Source: Ideonella livida
Lineage (GTDB): Bacteria > Pseudomonadota > Gammaproteobacteria > Burkholderiales > Burkholderiaceae_C
Direction of reading: 5' to 3'
Length of the DNA: 64,000 bases
NCBI RefSeq assembly: GCF_010499455.1
Contig: NZ_JAAGOH010000025.1
Location: forward strand, 1 to 64,000
Below, piece by piece: positions 11,584 to 22,676 of the stretch. Below the pieces are notes generated by a model that was given only the letters and a program-made list of their open reading frames with translations, had not been told where the DNA came from and searched no databases. The position numbers and the translations under genes are program-made. Every line of letters begins with the position of its first letter. Position 1 is the stretch's first letter.

Positions 11584-13305
11584 ATGCCCCGCTGGTTGTC
11601 ACGCCTCAACCACCTCCTGCCCCTGCGCTGGGCGACCCTGGGCCTGTGCGTCGTCTGGACGCTGGCCGGCGCGGCCGGCGCCCTGTGGGCCGGCTGGCAT
11701 CCGCTGTGGGTGCTGCCGGGCTTGGCCGGCAGCATGCTGGGCTGGCAGGACCTGCGCCAGCAGAAGCGCGCCATCCTGCGCAACTACCCGGTGATCGGGC
11801 ACCTGCGCTACCTGCTGGAATTCATCCGGCCCGAGATGCGCCAGTACTTCATCGAAAGCGACAACGAAGCCGCGCCCTTCTCGCGCCAGCAGCGCAGCCT
11901 GGTCTATCAACGGGCCAAGGGTCAGCCGGACAAGCGGCCCTTCGGCACCCAGATGGATGTGCATGCCCACGGCCATGAGTGGATCAACCACGCCATCGTG
12001 CCCACCCAGCTGGCCTCGCACGACTTCCGCATCACCATCGGTGGCGGCCGGGCCCAGCCCTACCGGGCCAGCGTGTTCAACATCTCCGCCATGAGCTTTG
12101 GGGCCCTGTCGGCCAACGCCATCCAGGCGCTCAACGGCGGCGCGCGCAAGGGCGGCTTCATGCATGACACGGGCGAGGGCTCGATCAGCGCCCACCACCG
12201 GGTGCACGGCGGCGACCTGGTCTGGGAGATCGGTTCAGGCTACTTCGGCTGCCGCGACGCGACCGGGCATTTCAGCGAGGAACGCTTCGTGGCCAACGCC
12301 ATGGACCCTCAGGTCAAGCTCATCGAGATCAAGCTCAGCCAGGGGGCCAAGCCCGGCCACGGCGGCGTGCTGCCCGGCCCCAAAGTCACGGCGGAGATCG
12401 CCGCCGCCCGCGGCGTGACGCCCGGGCAGGACTGCGTGTCACCGGCCAGCCACACGGCCTTCGCCACCCCCATCGAGCTGCTGCAGTTCGTCGACCGGCT
12501 GCGCCAGCTCTCCGGTGGCAAGCCCACCGGCTTCAAGCTCTGCGTGGGCCACCCCTGGGAGTGGTTCGCCATCGCCAAGGCCATGCGGCAGACGCGCATC
12601 CTGCCGGACTTCATCGTGGTGGATGGGGCCGAGGGCGGCACCGGCGCCGCGCCCCTGGAGTTCACCGACCACGTGGGCATGCCGCTGCAGGAGGGGCTGC
12701 TGCTGGTGCACAACACCCTGGTGGGGCTGAACCTGCGGGCCGACATCCGCCTGGGCGCCTCGGGCAAGATCGTCAGCGCCTTTGACATCGCCCGGGCCAT
12801 GGCCCTGGGGGCCGACTGGTGCAACTCGGCGCGTGGCTTCATGTTCGCCCTGGGCTGCATTCAGGCCCAAAGCTGCCACACCGGCGAATGCCCCACCGGC
12901 GTGGCGACCCAGGACCCGGTGCGCCAACGGGCCCTGGTGGTCACTGACAAGATCGAGCGGGTGGCCCATTTCCACCGCAACACCCTGCATGCGCTGCAGG
13001 AGCTGGTGCAGGCCGCAGGCCTGCACCACCCCAACCAGATCGGCCCGCAGCACATCATGCGGCGCATGGAGAGCGGCAAGGTCTGCCTGCTGACCGACCA
13101 CCTGCGCTTCATGGCCCCGGGCAGCCTGCTGGCGGCCGAGCGCGGCCAGCAACCCTGGCCGGCGGAGATCTTCGCCCGCTACTGGCCCCGGGCACGGGCA
13201 GACGCCTTCAGCCCCCGCGAAACAACAGCAGACCCGACGCCTTCAGCACGGGAGGAAACGCAGGAGTCGGCCACCCGCGGGGCGGCGAAGCAGGAGACGG
13301 CCTAG
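11584..13305 (+). CDS. FMN-binding glutamate synthase family protein, membrane-anchored
   Basis: This 573-aa protein corresponds to the FMN/Fe-S synthase domain of glutamate synthase (GltB), without the amidotransferase domain. Two hydrophobic stretches at about residues 15-60 form a likely membrane anchor. The FMN barrel includes ISAMSFGALS, GAKPGHGGVLP and VDGAEGGTGAAP. The cysteines that bind the 3Fe-4S cluster in GltB are kept: Cys425, Cys431 and Cys436 in GCIQAQSCHTGECPTG. The last 40 residues are polar and poorly conserved. Homologues are common in proteobacteria but mostly lack a proven reaction, so calling it a glutamate synthase would overstate the evidence. It stands alone, converging on the broken GST gene 12 bp downstream. 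Confidence 0.88.
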   Translation: MPRWLSRLNHLLPLRWATLGLCVVWTLAGAAGALWAGWHPLWVLPGLAGSMLGWQDLRQQKRAILRNYPVIGHLRYLLEFIRPEMRQYFIESDNEAAPFSRQQRSLVYQRAKGQPDKRPFGTQMDVHAHGHEWINHAIVPTQLASHDFRITIGGGRAQPYRASVFNISAMSFGALSANAIQALNGGARKGGFMHDTGEGSISAHHRVHGGDLVWEIGSGYFGCRDATGHFSEERFVANAMDPQVKLIEIKLSQGAKPGHGGVLPGPKVTAEIAAARGVTPGQDCVSPASHTAFATPIELLQFVDRLRQLSGGKPTGFKLCVGHPWEWFAIAKAMRQTRILPDFIVVDGAEGGTGAAPLEFTDHVGMPLQEGLLLVHNTLVGLNLRADIRLGASGKIVSAFDIARAMALGADWCNSARGFMFALGCIQAQSCHTGECPTGVATQDPVRQRALVVTDKIERVAHFHRNTLHALQELVQAAGLHHPNQIGPQHIMRRMESGKVCLLTDHLRFMAPGSLLAAERGQQPWPAEIFARYWPRARADAFSPRETTADPTPSAREETQESATRGAAKQETA

Positions 13306-13317
13306 CCGAACGCGGCC

Positions 13318-15503
<2,186 letters not shown>

Positions 15504-15544
15504 AGACCGCCGCCCCCCACGACGCCCAGAACCCGGAGCCCCCC

Positions 15545-16372
15545 ATGAACTTCACCAGCCTGCTGGACCACGTCACCCACCGCCACGAGTCCATGCTCTG
15601 CGTGGGCCTGGATCCCGAACCGGCCAAGTTCCCGGTGGGCATGAAGGGTGACGAGCGCCGGATCTTCGAGTTTTGCGCCCGCATCGTGGATGCCACCAAG
15701 GACCTGGTCTGCGCCTTCAAGCCGCAGATCGCGTACTTTGCGGCCCACCGCGCCGAGGACCAGCTCGAGCAGCTGATGGCCTACATCCGCCGCGTGGCGC
15801 CGGATGTGCCCATCATCCTGGACGCCAAACGCGGCGACATCGGCGCCACCGCCGAGCAGTACGCCCGCGAGGCCTTCGTGCGCTACCAGAGCGATGCGGT
15901 CACGCTCTCGCCCTACATGGGCTTCGACTCCATCGAGCCCTACCTGAAGTACGACGGCAAGGGCCTGATCCTGCTGTGCCGCACCTCCAACCCGGGCGGC
16001 TCGGACCTGCAGTTCCAGACCCTGGCCTCGGGCGAGAAGCTCTACGAGGAAGTGGCCCGCCTGGCCGCCGGCCCCTGGAACGCCTCCGGCCGCCTGGGCC
16101 TGGTGGTGGGGGCCACCTTCCCCGAGGAGCTCAAGCGCGTGCGCGAGCTGGCGCCCACCCTGCCGCTGCTGATTCCCGGCGTGGGCGCCCAGGGCGGAGA
16201 CGCCGCCGCCACCGTGGCCGCCGCCTGGCGGCCGGACGCGCCCATCATCGTCAACTCCTCGCGGGCCGTGCTTTACGCCAGCCAGGGCGAAGACTACGCC
16301 CTGGCCGCCCGCCAAGTGGCCCAGGCCACCCGAGAACAGCTGGCCCGCGCCCGCTTCGCCCCCGCCACCTGA
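15545..16372 (+). CDS. pyrF: Orotidine 5'-phosphate decarboxylase
   Basis: This is the last enzyme of UMP synthesis, converting OMP to UMP. It is the longer (275-aa) type 2 form. The catalytic motif DAKRGDIGATAEQYA contains the Asp-Lys-Asp network (about residues 96-110). VGLDPEPAKFP is the N-terminal strand, CRTSNPGGSD binds substrate, and GVGAQGGD near residue 218 binds phosphate. It sits 41 bp after purB. A strong hairpin begins 9 bp beyond its stop. Confidence 0.97.
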   Translation: MNFTSLLDHVTHRHESMLCVGLDPEPAKFPVGMKGDERRIFEFCARIVDATKDLVCAFKPQIAYFAAHRAEDQLEQLMAYIRRVAPDVPIILDAKRGDIGATAEQYAREAFVRYQSDAVTLSPYMGFDSIEPYLKYDGKGLILLCRTSNPGGSDLQFQTLASGEKLYEEVARLAAGPWNASGRLGLVVGATFPEELKRVRELAPTLPLLIPGVGAQGGDAAATVAAAWRPDAPIIVNSSRAVLYASQGEDYALAARQVAQATREQLARARFAPAT

Positions 16373-16380
16373 GCCGGCCG

Positions 16381-16409
16381 GCGCCGGCGCCCGGACAGGG
16401 CACCGGCGC
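16381..16409 (+). terminator. Hairpin after pyrF
   Basis: Arms GCGCCGGCGCCC (16381-16392) and GGGCACCGGCGC (16398-16409) pair over 12 bp with one mismatch around a GGACA loop. There is no U-run, so it may be a terminator helped by another factor, or a 3' mRNA-protecting stem. Confidence 0.45.
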
Positions 16410-16512
16410 TGCGCCCCCCCGGAACGAAGCACGCCACCCAAAAACAGATTACGCGCCAGCCCCAACGGGTGCACACTGACGCAGCCCTACCGCGGCACGC
16501 CCGCCACACCCC

Positions 16513-18342
16513 ATGCCCGCCCCCGCCTCGACGCCCACCGCGCCCATGCGCCTGCATGAGCTGCTGCGCATCGCGCTGGGCGCAGCCTGTGGGGCCGCCC
16601 TGGGCAGCGGCTGGTTGGGCAACCCCCTGCTGGGCGCCCTGGGGGCCAGCCTGGGCGCCGGCCTGGCGGCCCGCTGGCGGCCCGCTGCTGACCACGCCGG
16701 CGACAGCGACGGCCAGGGCGGTGCCCCTCCTGGCGGACAGGCCGCCGCCCTCGACCCGCTGGCCGATCCCCCCTGGGCCGAGGTGCTGTGCACCTACCTG
16801 CCCGATGCCTTGGTGATCACCGAGCGCGCCACCGGCCGGCTGCTGTGGGTCAACCCCGGCTTCGAGCGCATGACCGGCTGGGCGCCGCATGAGGCCCTGG
16901 GGCGCACCGCCCTGGACCTGGGCCTGTGGGTCAATCCCGCCGACCGCCTGGTCTGGATGATGGCCTTGCGGCGCGAGGGTCGCCCCCTGGCCTGGAGCGG
17001 CCGCTTCCGCCGGCATGACGGGCAGGAGATGGTGGTCCAGCTGGCTTGCCAGGTGGCCCCGCTGCAGGGCCACGAGGTGGTGCTGATCGCCGCCCGCGAC
17101 ATCACGGAAGAGGCCCGGGCCCAGCGGCTGGCCGAGAGCCAGCGCGCCGAGCAGGCCGCCGCCCAGGCCCGCGCCCTGACCGAGGCCCGTGACGCCGCCG
17201 AGGCGGCGAGCCGGGCCAAGAGCCAGTTCCTGGCGCGGGCCAGCCACGAGATCCGCACACCGCTCTCCGCCCTGCTGGGCCTGGCGGGCATGGCCCGGGA
17301 CCCCGGACTGGACGACCTGCGCCGGCGCCGCTACATCGAGCTGCTGTGCGACAGCGCCGAGGCGCTCTCGCGCATCCTCTCCAACATCCTCGACTTCAGC
17401 CGCATCGAGGCCGGCCGCCTGAGCGTGCAGCCGCAACCCTTTGACCTGCCGGCCCAGCTCGATCCGCTGGGCGGGGCCTTCAGCGCCCTGGCCGATGCGC
17501 GCGGGCTGCAGATGGAGGTGTCACTGGCGCCTCAGCTGCCGCACATCGTGGTGGGCGACTGGGACCGGCTGCGCCAGATCCTGGTCAACTTCCTGCACAA
17601 CGCACTGAAGTTCACCCGGGAGGGCGGCGTGCACTTGGTGGTGGAACCCGCTGCGGGCGACCGGGTGCGTTTCGAGGTGCACGACACCGGACCCGGCATC
17701 GACGCCGCCACCTGCGCCCGCCTGTTCCAGCCCTTCGTCCAGGCCCAGGGCCCGCAGGCGGTGCGTGCCGGTGGTTTTGGCCTGGGGTTGTCCATCTGCC
17801 GCGAGCTGGCCCAGCTCATGGGCGGCGAGGTGGGCGTGGACAGCCAGCCCGGCCAGGGCAGCTGCTTCTGGCTGGAACTGCCCCTTCCGGCGGCCGATGC
17901 GGCCACCACCCAGAGCAGCGGCCTGACCCTGATGGACGGCCAGCCCCTGCAGGGGGTGCATGTGCTGGTGGCCGAGGACAACGCGGTCAACATGCTGATC
18001 GTGGCGGCCATGCTGGAGGGTTGGGGCGCCGAGGTGACGCAGGTGGGTGATGGTGCCCAGGCGGTGGCGGCGGTCCGGGAGGCCGCGCGCCGCGGACAAC
18101 CGGTGGACCTGGTCCTGATGGACCTGCAGATGCCCGAGATGGACGGCCTGGCCGCCACCCGGCGCCTGCGCCTGGACTGGACCCACCAGCAGCTGCCCAT
18201 CGTGGCCCTGACCGCCGCCGCCCTGCAGCATGAGCAGGACGAAGCCCTGGCCGCCGGCATGGACGGCTTCCTCACCAAGCCCATCGATCCGCCCCGGACC
18301 CGGCAGATGGTGATGCGCCTGCTGGGTCTGCCCAGCCGCTGA
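16513..18342 (+). CDS. Hybrid sensor histidine kinase/response regulator
   Basis: This 609-aa protein has the following order. A Gly/Ala-rich hydrophobic stretch spans about residues 12-55 (possible membrane contact). A PAS domain (about 90-190) has VITERATGRLLWVNPGFERMTG. A coiled-coil linker covers about 195-235. The HisKA domain has the phospho-acceptor His245 in SHEIRTPLS. The HATPase domain has NFLHNALKF, DTGPGID and GFGLGLSI. A C-terminal receiver (about 480-600) has EDNAVN, phospho-acceptor Asp537 in VLMDLQMPEMDG, and FLTKP. There is no output domain, so phosphotransfer probably goes to a partner encoded elsewhere. The start could also be the ATG at 16546. The ligand is unknown. Confidence 0.9.
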   Translation: MPAPASTPTAPMRLHELLRIALGAACGAALGSGWLGNPLLGALGASLGAGLAARWRPAADHAGDSDGQGGAPPGGQAAALDPLADPPWAEVLCTYLPDALVITERATGRLLWVNPGFERMTGWAPHEALGRTALDLGLWVNPADRLVWMMALRREGRPLAWSGRFRRHDGQEMVVQLACQVAPLQGHEVVLIAARDITEEARAQRLAESQRAEQAAAQARALTEARDAAEAASRAKSQFLARASHEIRTPLSALLGLAGMARDPGLDDLRRRRYIELLCDSAEALSRILSNILDFSRIEAGRLSVQPQPFDLPAQLDPLGGAFSALADARGLQMEVSLAPQLPHIVVGDWDRLRQILVNFLHNALKFTREGGVHLVVEPAAGDRVRFEVHDTGPGIDAATCARLFQPFVQAQGPQAVRAGGFGLGLSICRELAQLMGGEVGVDSQPGQGSCFWLELPLPAADAATTQSSGLTLMDGQPLQGVHVLVAEDNAVNMLIVAAMLEGWGAEVTQVGDGAQAVAAVREAARRGQPVDLVLMDLQMPEMDGLAATRRLRLDWTHQQLPIVALTAAALQHEQDEALAAGMDGFLTKPIDPPRTRQMVMRLLGLPSR

Positions 18343-18359
18343 CGCCGCCCGGCGGCCGC

Positions 18360-19118
18360 TCAGACCGGCCGCGGCAACCCCTCGACAAAGACCCGCAGCT
18401 CGCCCGGACGCATCGCCGTCCAGGCCTCGTCGCGCGTCAGGGGCTCGGTGGCCACCAGGGCCACGCGGTCATGCGGCGTGGTGTGCTGGGCAAAGTCCAC
18501 CCGCAGGTCCTCGTCCTTGAGCGAGACGGGGCGGAAGGGGTGCTCTCGCACCACCCAATGCAGATGGGTTGAGCAGTGGGCCCACAACGCCTGCCCGTTG
18601 GACAGCAGCATGTTGAAGGTGCCGTGCCGGTGCAGACGCGGACACAGCTCGGCCAGGGTGCGGCTGAGCTCCTCCACACTGGGCACGCTGGCATGCGACT
18701 TGGCCAGCTCCTGCATCAGCCAGCAGAAGGCGCGCTCGCTGTCGGTGTCCCCCACCGGCCGGAAGGCGCCATGCAGCCGGGGGTGGAAGTCCACCAGGTT
18801 GCCGTTGTGCGCCATCACCCAGTAGCGGCCCCAGAGCTCGCGCTGGAAGGGGTGCGTGTTCTCCAACGCCACCTGGCCCTGGGTGGCCTTGCGGATGTGG
18901 GCGATCACCTGGCTGCTGCGGATGGGCCAGGTCTTGATGAGCGCCGCCACCGGCGAGCTGCGGGCGCTTTGCGCATCCACGAAGAGCCGCACGCCGCGGT
19001 CCTCGAAGAAGCCGATGCCAAAGCCGTCCTTGTGCTCCTGGGCGCGGGTGGCCAGGCCGGTGAAGCTGAACATCACGTTGGTCGGCGTGTTGGCGTTCAT
19101 GCCCAGGAGTTGGCACAT
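18360..19118 (-). CDS. Class II glutamine amidotransferase (YafJ/EgtC-like)
   Basis: This 252-aa Ntn-type hydrolase domain protein has Cys2 as the presumed nucleophile exposed by removal of Met1 (MCQLLGMN). Typical segments are HKDGFGIGFFED, AHIRKATQG, ENTHPFQRELWG, WVMAHNGNL and GDTDSERAFCW. The family includes E. coli YafJ and the EgtC gamma-glutamyl hydrolase. Nothing nearby belongs to ergothioneine synthesis, so YafJ-like is the safer label. It is convergent with the histidine kinase gene, with a 17-bp gap. Confidence 0.9.
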   Translation of the reverse strand: MCQLLGMNANTPTNVMFSFTGLATRAQEHKDGFGIGFFEDRGVRLFVDAQSARSSPVAALIKTWPIRSSQVIAHIRKATQGQVALENTHPFQRELWGRYWVMAHNGNLVDFHPRLHGAFRPVGDTDSERAFCWLMQELAKSHASVPSVEELSRTLAELCPRLHRHGTFNMLLSNGQALWAHCSTHLHWVVREHPFRPVSLKDEDLRVDFAQHTTPHDRVALVATEPLTRDEAWTAMRPGELRVFVEGLPRPV

Positions 19119-19259
19119 GTCAGGAGGGCCGGCAAGGGCGTGCAGCAGAAGGGATGGCGCCGGATTCTAGGAGGCCGGCCCAGGCTGCGGCCGGGCTTGA
19201 GACGGGTCAAGGCCCAGCCCGCGCCGCGGCGGGACCATGGCAGCACAAGGAGAAGCCTC

Positions 19260-19646
19260 ATGACCGCTCTGCCCACCTCTGAACAACGTGCCCAACTTGC
19301 CCAGCGCCTGCAGGCGCGACGCCTGCAGCTGATCGAACAGCGCCAGGCCCAGCTGCAGGGCCAGGACCGCGTGGCTTACGCCACGGAGCTGCTGCTGCAG
19401 GATGGGGACGATGCGCCGCAGCGCGACGCCGATCGGGAAGTGGCGCTGGCACGCGCCGACCGTGAGCGCCAGGAGCTCGGCCACATCGAGCAGGCGCTGA
19501 TGCGCCTGGACCATCCCGGCTTCGGCCTGTGCACCGACTGCGGCGAGCCCATCGCGCTGGCCCGCCTGCAGGCCGAGCCCTGGGCACTGCGCTGCGTGGC
19601 CTGCGAGAGCGCCCGCGAAGGCTGGCAGCCGCGCCATACCCTGTGA
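19260..19646 (+). CDS. TraR/DksA-family zinc-finger protein
   Basis: This 128-aa protein has a long coiled coil (residues 8-85, rich in Glu/Arg/Gln) followed by a compact C4 zinc finger, CTDCGEPI and CVAC (about 94-120). The DksA/TraR family binds the RNA polymerase secondary channel and modulates initiation with or without ppGpp. Acidic residues (DGDD, about residues 44-47) lie near where DksA carries its DxxDxA coiled-coil tip, but the exact motif is absent, so it may be a specialised paralogue and not the main DksA. The start is supported by AAGGAG 7 bases upstream. It converges on the ABC-fusion gene 33 bp downstream. Confidence 0.87.
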   Translation: MTALPTSEQRAQLAQRLQARRLQLIEQRQAQLQGQDRVAYATELLLQDGDDAPQRDADREVALARADRERQELGHIEQALMRLDHPGFGLCTDCGEPIALARLQAEPWALRCVACESAREGWQPRHTL

Positions 19647-19679
19647 GGGCTACCCCGCCTGACGGGGCCGTTGGGCGCC

Positions 19680-21083
19680 TCAGCGCACTGGCTCGGGCGC
19701 CCGCCCGCCCTGGCGCTTGAGCGCCGCCTCCAGCTTGATGAGCTGCCACTCCTCCTGCGCGGTGTAGCGGAAGGTGGCCTCCAGGGCCTGCGTCTGGTGC
19801 AGGGCCGAGGCCACCGAGGTGCCCTGCCGCACCAGCCAGCCCGCCGCCATCAGCGCCGCCAGACCGGCGCCCTCTTGCGCCAGCACGCAGACCACCTGCC
19901 CATGGTCCAGGCCCTCGGCCACCTGGCCGATGAGCTGGGCCAGGCCCGCGGTGCTGTGAACCGTACCGGCGTCGGCGGCGGCCCGCAGCTGCAGGCCCGC
20001 CAGAGTGGCCGACTCGGCCATGGCCGGCCCTTCCAGGCCCAGGGTGAGGACCGTGCCCACCCCCAGCTGGCGCAATGTGGTCAGGGTGCTGTCGAGCAGG
20101 CGCTGGCCCGCGGGCAGCAGCAGGCAACCCAGCCGCCCCGGCTCGACCCAGCGCATCGGCGCGGGCAGTACGGGCAGACCGGGACGAGGCGCCAGCGGCG
20201 CCGTCGGCTCGCGGGACTCCAGGAAATCCGAAGGCGCCGGCGAGGCCACGTCCCCCCAGTCGGTGGGCGGAGCCAAGGGCTCGGCGGGCCGCGGCATGGC
20301 GGCTGACACAGCCGCCGGGGTGGCGGTGGGTGAAGCCGGCAGGTACTGGCCGGTGCGCAGGAACAGCGCCACTGGCGAGTCCGCCGCCGGACGGAAGAAG
20401 GTGGTGACCGGCTCGGCGGCGCAGACCTGGCCGTGGGCCATCAGCACCACCAGCTGGCCGATGGCCCGGATGTGCTCGATCTGGCGCATCACCGCCAGCA
20501 CGGCGCGGTCCTTGGCCAACTGGCTCATCAGCGACAGCACGCTGATGGCGCCGGCGCGGGGCAGGCCCGCCGTGGGATCGTCCAGCAGCACCAGCGGTTC
20601 CCCCATGACGGCGGCCATGCCGATACCCAACCGCCGGAACTGGGCCACGCTCAGGTCGGCCAGCTCGGCCTGCTTGAGGGCCACCAGATCGCCGCAGCCA
20701 TGCCAGGCCAGGGTTTGCCAGGCCAGGTCCAGGTCCAGGATCTGACTGGGCTGCCGTGCCCGGTGGCAGCGGCGCATGAACTCCTCCACTGACAGGCGGA
20801 TGCCCGGCGGGTTGGGAAAGGCCATGAAGGGCCGGTTGCGGGGCTGGAGCGGCGCGCCATGGAACTGCGCCCGTCCGTGGTGGACCATGCGGCCGACATC
20901 GCGCGAGAGCACCGCCATGCCGCGCAGCAGCATGGACTTGCCGCCGCCGGCCGGACCGGTCAGCACCGTCACCCCGCGGGCGGGCACCCGAAGGTCGACC
21001 CGGCTGAGCAGGACGCGCTCGCCCGCCGTCAGACCGAACTGCTGCAACTCCAGAATGCTTGCACCGGGCATGCTACTGCTCAT
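19680..21083 (-). CDS. Degenerate ABC ATPase fused to a pseudophosphatase-like domain
   Basis: This 467-aa protein has an ABC-ATPase core at residues 9-245 with a good Walker A (GPAGGGKS, 43-50), but several catalytic positions differ from active transporters. The Q-loop Gln is Pro90 (AFPNPP). The signature is LSVAQ (144-148) instead of LSGGQ. The Walker B Glu is Asp169 (LLDDP), and the H-loop His is Arg200. A Pro/Ala linker (246-305) leads to a domain (306-455) whose layout resembles dual-specificity phosphatases: MRWVEPGRLG, LRQLGVGTVLTL, and a P-loop position reading LAQEGAGLA where HCxxGxGRT is expected, so the catalytic Cys (Ala402) and Arg (Leu408) are lost. No permease gene is adjacent. 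ATP binding seems possible; function is unknown. Confidence 0.8.
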   Translation of the reverse strand: MSSSMPGASILELQQFGLTAGERVLLSRVDLRVPARGVTVLTGPAGGGKSMLLRGMAVLSRDVGRMVHHGRAQFHGAPLQPRNRPFMAFPNPPGIRLSVEEFMRRCHRARQPSQILDLDLAWQTLAWHGCGDLVALKQAELADLSVAQFRRLGIGMAAVMGEPLVLLDDPTAGLPRAGAISVLSLMSQLAKDRAVLAVMRQIEHIRAIGQLVVLMAHGQVCAAEPVTTFFRPAADSPVALFLRTGQYLPASPTATPAAVSAAMPRPAEPLAPPTDWGDVASPAPSDFLESREPTAPLAPRPGLPVLPAPMRWVEPGRLGCLLLPAGQRLLDSTLTTLRQLGVGTVLTLGLEGPAMAESATLAGLQLRAAADAGTVHSTAGLAQLIGQVAEGLDHGQVVCVLAQEGAGLAALMAAGWLVRQGTSVASALHQTQALEATFRYTAQEEWQLIKLEAALKRQGGRAPEPVR

Positions 21084-21218
21084 GTCCCATAGAAGGCTTC
21101 CCTGCGGCCGGTGAATGCCAGCGCGCCGCCCAATTCGGTGCGCCCGTCGACCCAGGTGCCAACACGGAGTCTAGCGGCCCTGTCCGCCCCCGCACCCCCG
21201 TTGGCATCAATCTGTGAG

Positions 21219-22637
21219 TTATCCCCCTGACGTGGAGGCCGCCAGTGCCCGGCCGGCCAAGGCCATGGAGGCCAGCAGGGCGCTGGCGGCCCCGGTCCGC
21301 AGGGCCAGGGCCACGGGCACACGCGCGCCCAGCACCACCCCGCAGCTGGCCGCACCGGCCAGGTACTCCAGCTGCTGGGACAGCAGGTGGCCGGCCTCCA
21401 GGTCCGGCGCCAGCAGCACATCGGCCTGCCCGGCCACGGGACCGTGCAGGTCTTTCAGGCCTGCCGCCTCCATGGAGATGGCGTTGTCAAAGGCCAACGG
21501 ACCGTCCACCACCGCGCCACGGATCTGCCCGCGGTCGGCCATCTTGCACAGGGCAGCGGCGTCCAGGGTAGAGGCGATGCGCGGCGTCACCGTCTCGACG
21601 GCCGACAGCACGGCCACCCGCGGGCAGGCCACGCCCAGGGCCTGGGCCAGGTCGATGGCGTTGCGCAGGATGTCGGCCTTGGCGGCCAGGTCCGGTCGGA
21701 TGTTGACCGCCGCATCCGTCACCAGCAGGGGTCGGCCGTAGGCAGGCACCTCAAAGCGCGCCACGTGCGAGAGCCGTCGGCCGGTGGCCAGGGCCGGCTC
21801 GGCCAGCACCGCCAGCATGAGCTCCTCGGTGGACAGGCTGCCCTTGCAGAGCAGGTCGACCTCACCCCGCGCGGCCAAGGCCACGGCGGCCTGCGCCGCC
21901 GCATGGCTGTGGGGCTGGTCCACCAGGGTGCAGCCCGCCAGCGTCAGCTCCAGGCTGTCAGCCAGGGCCTGCAGCCGGGCCGCAGGTCCGAGCAGCACGG
22001 GCTGCACCAGCCCCGCGGCGGCGGCCTGCACAGCCGCGCGCAGCGACGACGCGTCACAGGGATGCACCACCGCACAGCGCGCGGGCTGCGCCGGGCGCTG
22101 CGCGGCCACCCAGGCCGCCAGCCGGGCCTCCGGGTCGAAAAGGTGCAGCGTGGGTGCGGCCAGCCGGGGCCGGCTGATCTTCTGCGACGGGGCCTTGACC
22201 AGCGCCTGGCCGCTGACCACCTGCTCGCCCACCTGGTTGACGACAGCGCAGTCCAGCCGCACGTTGCGGGTGGCCGGGTCCTTGTCCAACACGGTGACGC
22301 TGACCACCAGCGCGTCGCCCACGCGCACCGGACGGTGGAAGCGCAGGTTTTGCTCCAGGTAGATGGTGCCGGCCCCGGGGAACTCGGTGCCCAGGAGGCT
22401 GGAGACCAGCGCCCCGGCCCACATGCCGTGGGCGATGACACCGTGGAACCGGGTGGTCTCGGCCCAGGCCGCGTCCAGGTGGGCGGGGTTCACGTCCCCC
22501 GACACCGCCGCGAAGGCCTTGATGTCGTCCATGGCCAGGGTGCGGTGCAACTCGGCACGCTGGCCCGGCTGCAGTTCATCGAAGGTGTGGTTGTGCACCA
22601 CGCCGTGGGCGCCCTCGGCGCCGGCCATGCCCGTCAT
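21219..22637 (-). CDS. Bifunctional MaoC enoyl-CoA hydratase/phosphate acetyltransferase
   Basis: This 472-aa fusion has a MaoC-type (R)-hydratase domain at residues 15-150, with the hydratase motif SGDVNPAHLD and HGVIAHGMW. The C-terminal Pta-type acyltransferase domain spans about 185-470 (LLCKGSLSTEELM, VTDAAVNIRPDLAAK, GPLAFDNAIS, VLLAPDLEAGH). It would hydrate enoyl-CoA and exchange acyl-CoA with acyl-phosphate. The start has a strong AGGAGG 8 bases upstream. fabI lies immediately upstream on the same strand (39 bp), forming a two-gene operon. In many Burkholderiales an acetate kinase gene is found in this cluster; it is absent here. Confidence 0.9.
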   Translation of the reverse strand: MTGMAGAEGAHGVVHNHTFDELQPGQRAELHRTLAMDDIKAFAAVSGDVNPAHLDAAWAETTRFHGVIAHGMWAGALVSSLLGTEFPGAGTIYLEQNLRFHRPVRVGDALVVSVTVLDKDPATRNVRLDCAVVNQVGEQVVSGQALVKAPSQKISRPRLAAPTLHLFDPEARLAAWVAAQRPAQPARCAVVHPCDASSLRAAVQAAAAGLVQPVLLGPAARLQALADSLELTLAGCTLVDQPHSHAAAQAAVALAARGEVDLLCKGSLSTEELMLAVLAEPALATGRRLSHVARFEVPAYGRPLLVTDAAVNIRPDLAAKADILRNAIDLAQALGVACPRVAVLSAVETVTPRIASTLDAAALCKMADRGQIRGAVVDGPLAFDNAISMEAAGLKDLHGPVAGQADVLLAPDLEAGHLLSQQLEYLAGAASCGVVLGARVPVALALRTGAASALLASMALAGRALAASTSGG

Positions 22638-22676
22638 GTCAGGTCCTCCTTCTCAGGGGTCAGGTCCACGCCGCGC

